Below are positions 26,543-29,051 of a stretch of DNA of 29,051 bases, one piece after another. This DNA comes from Asparagopsis taxiformis (lineage: Eukaryota; Rhodophyta; Florideophyceae; Bonnemaisoniales; Bonnemaisoniaceae). The notes under the pieces are model-generated. The model was not told the DNA's origin, searched no databases, and saw only the letters and a list, made by a program, of their open reading frames with translations. The DNA lies in assembly GCA_030407315.1 (NCBI GenBank), contig JALQPE010000685.1, positions 1-29,051 of the forward strand, written 5' to 3'. How positions within the stretch are numbered: the first letter of the stretch is position 1; every line of letters starts with the position of its first letter. Position numbers and translations under genes: made by a program.

Positions 26543-27740
26543 TCGGTTGTTCTATATGAGGAATTGTGTGGCTGACATTAACAACAGGATGAATCTTGAT
26601 ATGATCAGGAAGATCCAACCTAACTGCATTTTTGCCTATCAATTCCTTCACAACAAACGGTCCAAAACGTCTTGCTGTCAACTTCTCCTTTTCCTGAGAC
26701 TGGGAGTATGCATCCCTGAACAAAGACCTGTTAATCCATAACTTGGATCCCACCCTATAGTCTGGATCCTTGAACTTTCTGGAGGCATACGCACTCTGTG
26801 CTGCTTTCGCAATGTTGTAAGAGTACTTAGCATCTTCAAGAGAAGCTGTAAGCCGTTTCTTGAATTCCTCAACACTTTGCACAGGTATCTCATTTCCAGA
26901 CACAAAGTCCAAAGGAGACTTTGGAATCCATCCCAGGTCCAGCTCAAAAGGGGACATACCTAGATCTTCAGAAACAGCAGAATTGTAGGAAAACTCTGCA
27001 GATGGTAGAAGTTCATCCCAATTGTCTTGGTTATAGGAACAATAGCACCGAAGATAGTTCTCAATCATTCGATTCATGATTTCGGACGTGCCATCCGTCT
27101 GTGGGTGCCTGCTCGTAGACATCTTGAGCTTAACGCCACATAGTTCCATCAAACAATCCCAAAACTTGGATGTAAACTTTCTATCTCGATCCGATACCAC
27201 ATTGTCAGGAAGTCCATGAAGCTTGAATATGTTGGAGAAGAATGCATTCGCAACATCCTCAGCAGTGTCAGTACCTCTTGACTTGATAAAATGAACTCTT
27301 CTCGTCAACCGGTCTACCCAGGTAGTTATGGCATCATAACCGTCTTTTGTCTTGGGTAGACTTACGATAAAGTCGGTTGCTAGAGATCCCCATCTTCTCT
27401 CAGGAATCTCTAAAGAAGTTGGATCAGTCAACTTCTTCTGATTAGAGTCTTTGTATTGCTGACACTTCATGCATCCCTCCACATACTTCCGGACATCCCG
27501 GGCTTTGTGTCTCCAATGGAATTTTTCAAGTCTTGCTAGCGTCTTCAAGAACTTGAAATGACCGCTTATCCTAGAGTCATGTGCCATTTGCAAAATACTG
27601 GACACAGACCTTCTCGGTACACACAACTTTCCATTGTAAAATAGCCTCGCCCGTTCACGACAAAACAATGGTATGATCTTTTCCAGTTTCCGTTTCTGAA
27701 TCTCATCTTCAGGAAAATCTCCTTCCATGGCTCTTACCAC
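26490..27740 (-). CDS. Integrase of the Ty3/gypsy polyprotein
   Basis: Integrase inserts the cDNA copy into the genome. The frame (GTG 27740 is internal; it is open upstream to about 27815) contains the HHCC zinc finger (H in AHDSRISGH and FHWRHKARD, C-x-x-C in GCMKCQQYK). The DDE core is complete: D in LATDFIVSLP, D in NVVSDRDRKF, E in GTSEIMNRMIENYLR. It also carries the GPY/F module (RRFGPFVVKELIGKNAVRLD) and HPVVNVSH typical of chromoviruses. The last about 10 residues (TSCTGPCPCY) are out of frame; the reading continues as the chromodomain after a one-base change. Confidence 0.88.
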   Translation of the reverse strand: MVRAMEGDFPEDEIQKRKLEKIIPLFCRERARLFYNGKLCVPRRSVSSILQMAHDSRISGHFKFLKTLARLEKFHWRHKARDVRKYVEGCMKCQQYKDSNQKKLTDPTSLEIPERRWGSLATDFIVSLPKTKDGYDAITTWVDRLTRRVHFIKSRGTDTAEDVANAFFSNIFKLHGLPDNVVSDRDRKFTSKFWDCLMELCGVKLKMSTSRHPQTDGTSEIMNRMIENYLRCYCSYNQDNWDELLPSAEFSYNSAVSEDLGMSPFELDLGWIPKSPLDFVSGNEIPVQSVEEFKKRLTASLEDAKYSYNIAKAAQSAYASRKFKDPDYRVGSKLWINRSLFRDAYSQSQEKEKLTARRFGPFVVKELIGKNAVRLDLPDHIKIHPVVNVSHTIPHIEQPSDIAAPYTSCTGPCPCY

Positions 27741-27813
27741 TGGTCCGAAGAACTGGTCATCATCATATCGGGTTACAATGTCCTCAAAATTGATTTCAGG
27801 TACTTCAATATTG

Positions 27814-29051
27814 CTAAATGAAGCATTTCGCCCAGTTTATAACGTGAGGAGCCCTTGATAAAACATCACCCAATACATGAATCTTGCCAGGTTTGAGGGT
27901 TATCGGGAATATACCAAAGTTACCTAGAGTTTCCAACCATCTCGCTTCTTTTCGACTCAACTTGGCTTTCGAAAAGAAACTCTTTAGCACTTGGTTGTCT
28001 GTGAATATTTCAAATTCAACTCCTTCGAGGTAACATCGAAATCTTTCCAGAAACAAATCAAAGCCAAAAGTTCTCGGTCATTCGCTGTATAATCTGCCTC
28101 AGTGGATGATAACTTCTTTGAGTAGAAGGCAATAACACGATCCTTCCATTCTCGTCCAGCTGAGTTAGAGTACACCAACAGCGAGCTGAGATGCATCAAC
28201 ATGACCTCGGAAGGCCTTTCTCCAATCAGGTGCAACTAATATTGGAGCCTGAATCATTGCATCTTTCAACTTTTGGAAAGCTTCATCACAGATTTCATCC
28301 CATTGTCCAATACCCTTTTCTTTCTTCGTCAGATCCGTCAATGGAGCCGCAATCCCAGAGAATTTCGGAATGAACCTTCGGAAAAACTGTAAGAGACCAA
28401 GGAAACTTCTCAACTCTGTCAATGATTTTGGTTTTGGCCAGGTTTAAGGACGTCAACCTTTTCAGGATTAACCCTGATGCCGTCTCTACCAACCAAAAAT
28501 CCCAAGAAGTCGATCTCTGTCTGAAGAATTCACATTTCTTTGGAGAAACGTACAATTCATTCTTTTCAGACGTTCCAATACAGTTTCCAAATTCCGAAAA
28601 TGTTCCTCTTCCGTCTTGCTGAATACTAGTAGATCATCCATGTAAACAACCAAGAAAACATCAATGCAATCATAGAAAATCTGGTTCATCAAGGTCTGAA
28701 ACGTTGCAGGAGCGTTACACAAACCCATAGGCATGACAAGATATTCGAACTGCCCATATTTTGTATTAAACGCTGTTTTCTCGATGTCTTCCGGCTTCAC
28801 CCTGATCTGATGGAACCCCGTCTTGAGGTCTAGTTTTGAAAAATATTTGATCCCCCAAGGCGATCAAACATTTCATCAGATCTCGGCAATGGAGCATTGT
28901 TCCTCTTCGTGATTCGATTCAAAGCTCGATAATCGACTACTCCACGAAGCTTGTCTTTCTCTTTGACAAAGAACAGAGGAGCTCCATAAGTGTGACTTAC
29001 TGATCTTATTTTTCCTTTCTTCCGCTAGTTCCTCGACATATTCCTTAGCTG
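27814..29051 (-). pseudogene. Reverse transcriptase and RNase H, frameshifted
   Basis: RT motifs in order from the right edge: YGAPLFFVKEKDKLRGVVDY (about 28920-28990), the KLDLKTGFHQIR block (about 28800-28840), VMPMGLCNAPATFQTLMNQI, and the catalytic YMDDLLVFS (about 28635). RNase H follows with D in GHVDASQ, E in TANDRELLAL, and D in FEIFTDNQVLKSF, then the KPGKIHVLGDVLSR tether. The coding phase changes near 28995, 28855, 28575, 28525, 28448, 28165 and 28045. Most changes look like loss of one base from a short homopolymer. The catalytic residues themselves are preserved. Confidence 0.82.

Larger units (their letters stand above)
25700..29051 (-). mobile_element. Ty3/gypsy chromovirus retrotransposon, 3' part, truncated by the window edge
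   Basis: On the minus strand the order is reverse transcriptase, RNase H, integrase, chromodomain, polypurine tract and 3' LTR, the order of Ty3/gypsy chromoviruses. Gag, protease, primer-binding site and the 5' LTR would lie beyond 29051. The integrase is open over 416 codons, but the RT/RNase H part changes frame many times, so the copy as sequenced is not functional. The left end of the 3' LTR is uncertain; 25700 is an estimate. Confidence 0.85.

Overview
The window reads as nuclear DNA of a eukaryote. It has long reading frames with little sign of introns, a chromodomain-bearing Ty3/gypsy retrotransposon, a solo LTR, decayed transposase-like sequence, a Sel1-repeat protein, a spondin-like domain and an O-fucosyltransferase-like fragment. 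The mixture would suit a red (florideophyte) alga, but that is a guess I cannot test here. Nothing looks prokaryotic apart from the deep ancestry of the ParB-like and DNA-methylase domains.

Layout. About 0.4-3.0 kb is a decayed transposase-like gene, broken by frame changes and by a 681-bp solo LTR (1943-2623, target duplication TACCC). Two near-identical, colinear arrays of interleaved palindromes (3117-3497 and about 10469-10888) bracket a locus made of two copies of one gene family. Copy 1 (4299-7440) encodes a ParB-like domain, a helical region, an acidic linker and a 2-oxoglutarate/Fe(II) dioxygenase domain. It is now split by a 19-bp tandem duplication and a TGA. Copy 2 (about 7673-9982) is one open frame, but it starts inside the helical region and lacks the ParB-like part.

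Next to the right-hand array, on the minus strand, lies a DNA-methylase-like plus SET-domain gene (12411-11157). A perfect 67-bp palindrome cuts it in two; without those 67 bp the two halves form one continuous frame.

From 12.4 to 16 kb there are only weak gene remnants. A 791-residue Sel1-repeat protein (15969-18344) runs into the 3' end of a fucosyltransferase-like gene (to 18681). This block is flanked by two direct copies of a GC-hairpin motif (15622 and 19035). A spondin-domain pseudogene (19.5-20.1 kb) and poorly supported small frames follow. The right end (about 25.7-29.05 kb) is the 3' part of a minus-strand Ty3/gypsy chromovirus: RT, RNase H, integrase, chromodomain, polypurine tract and 3' LTR. 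Its integrase is intact, while the RT/RNase H part is full of single-base frame changes.

Overall, 3-12.4 kb holds proteins expected to act on DNA or chromatin (ParB-like/dioxygenase fusion, methylase/SET fusion) set among repeats and transposons. I infer, but cannot prove, that the 3.1-10.9 kb block is or was a mobile or duplicating unit.
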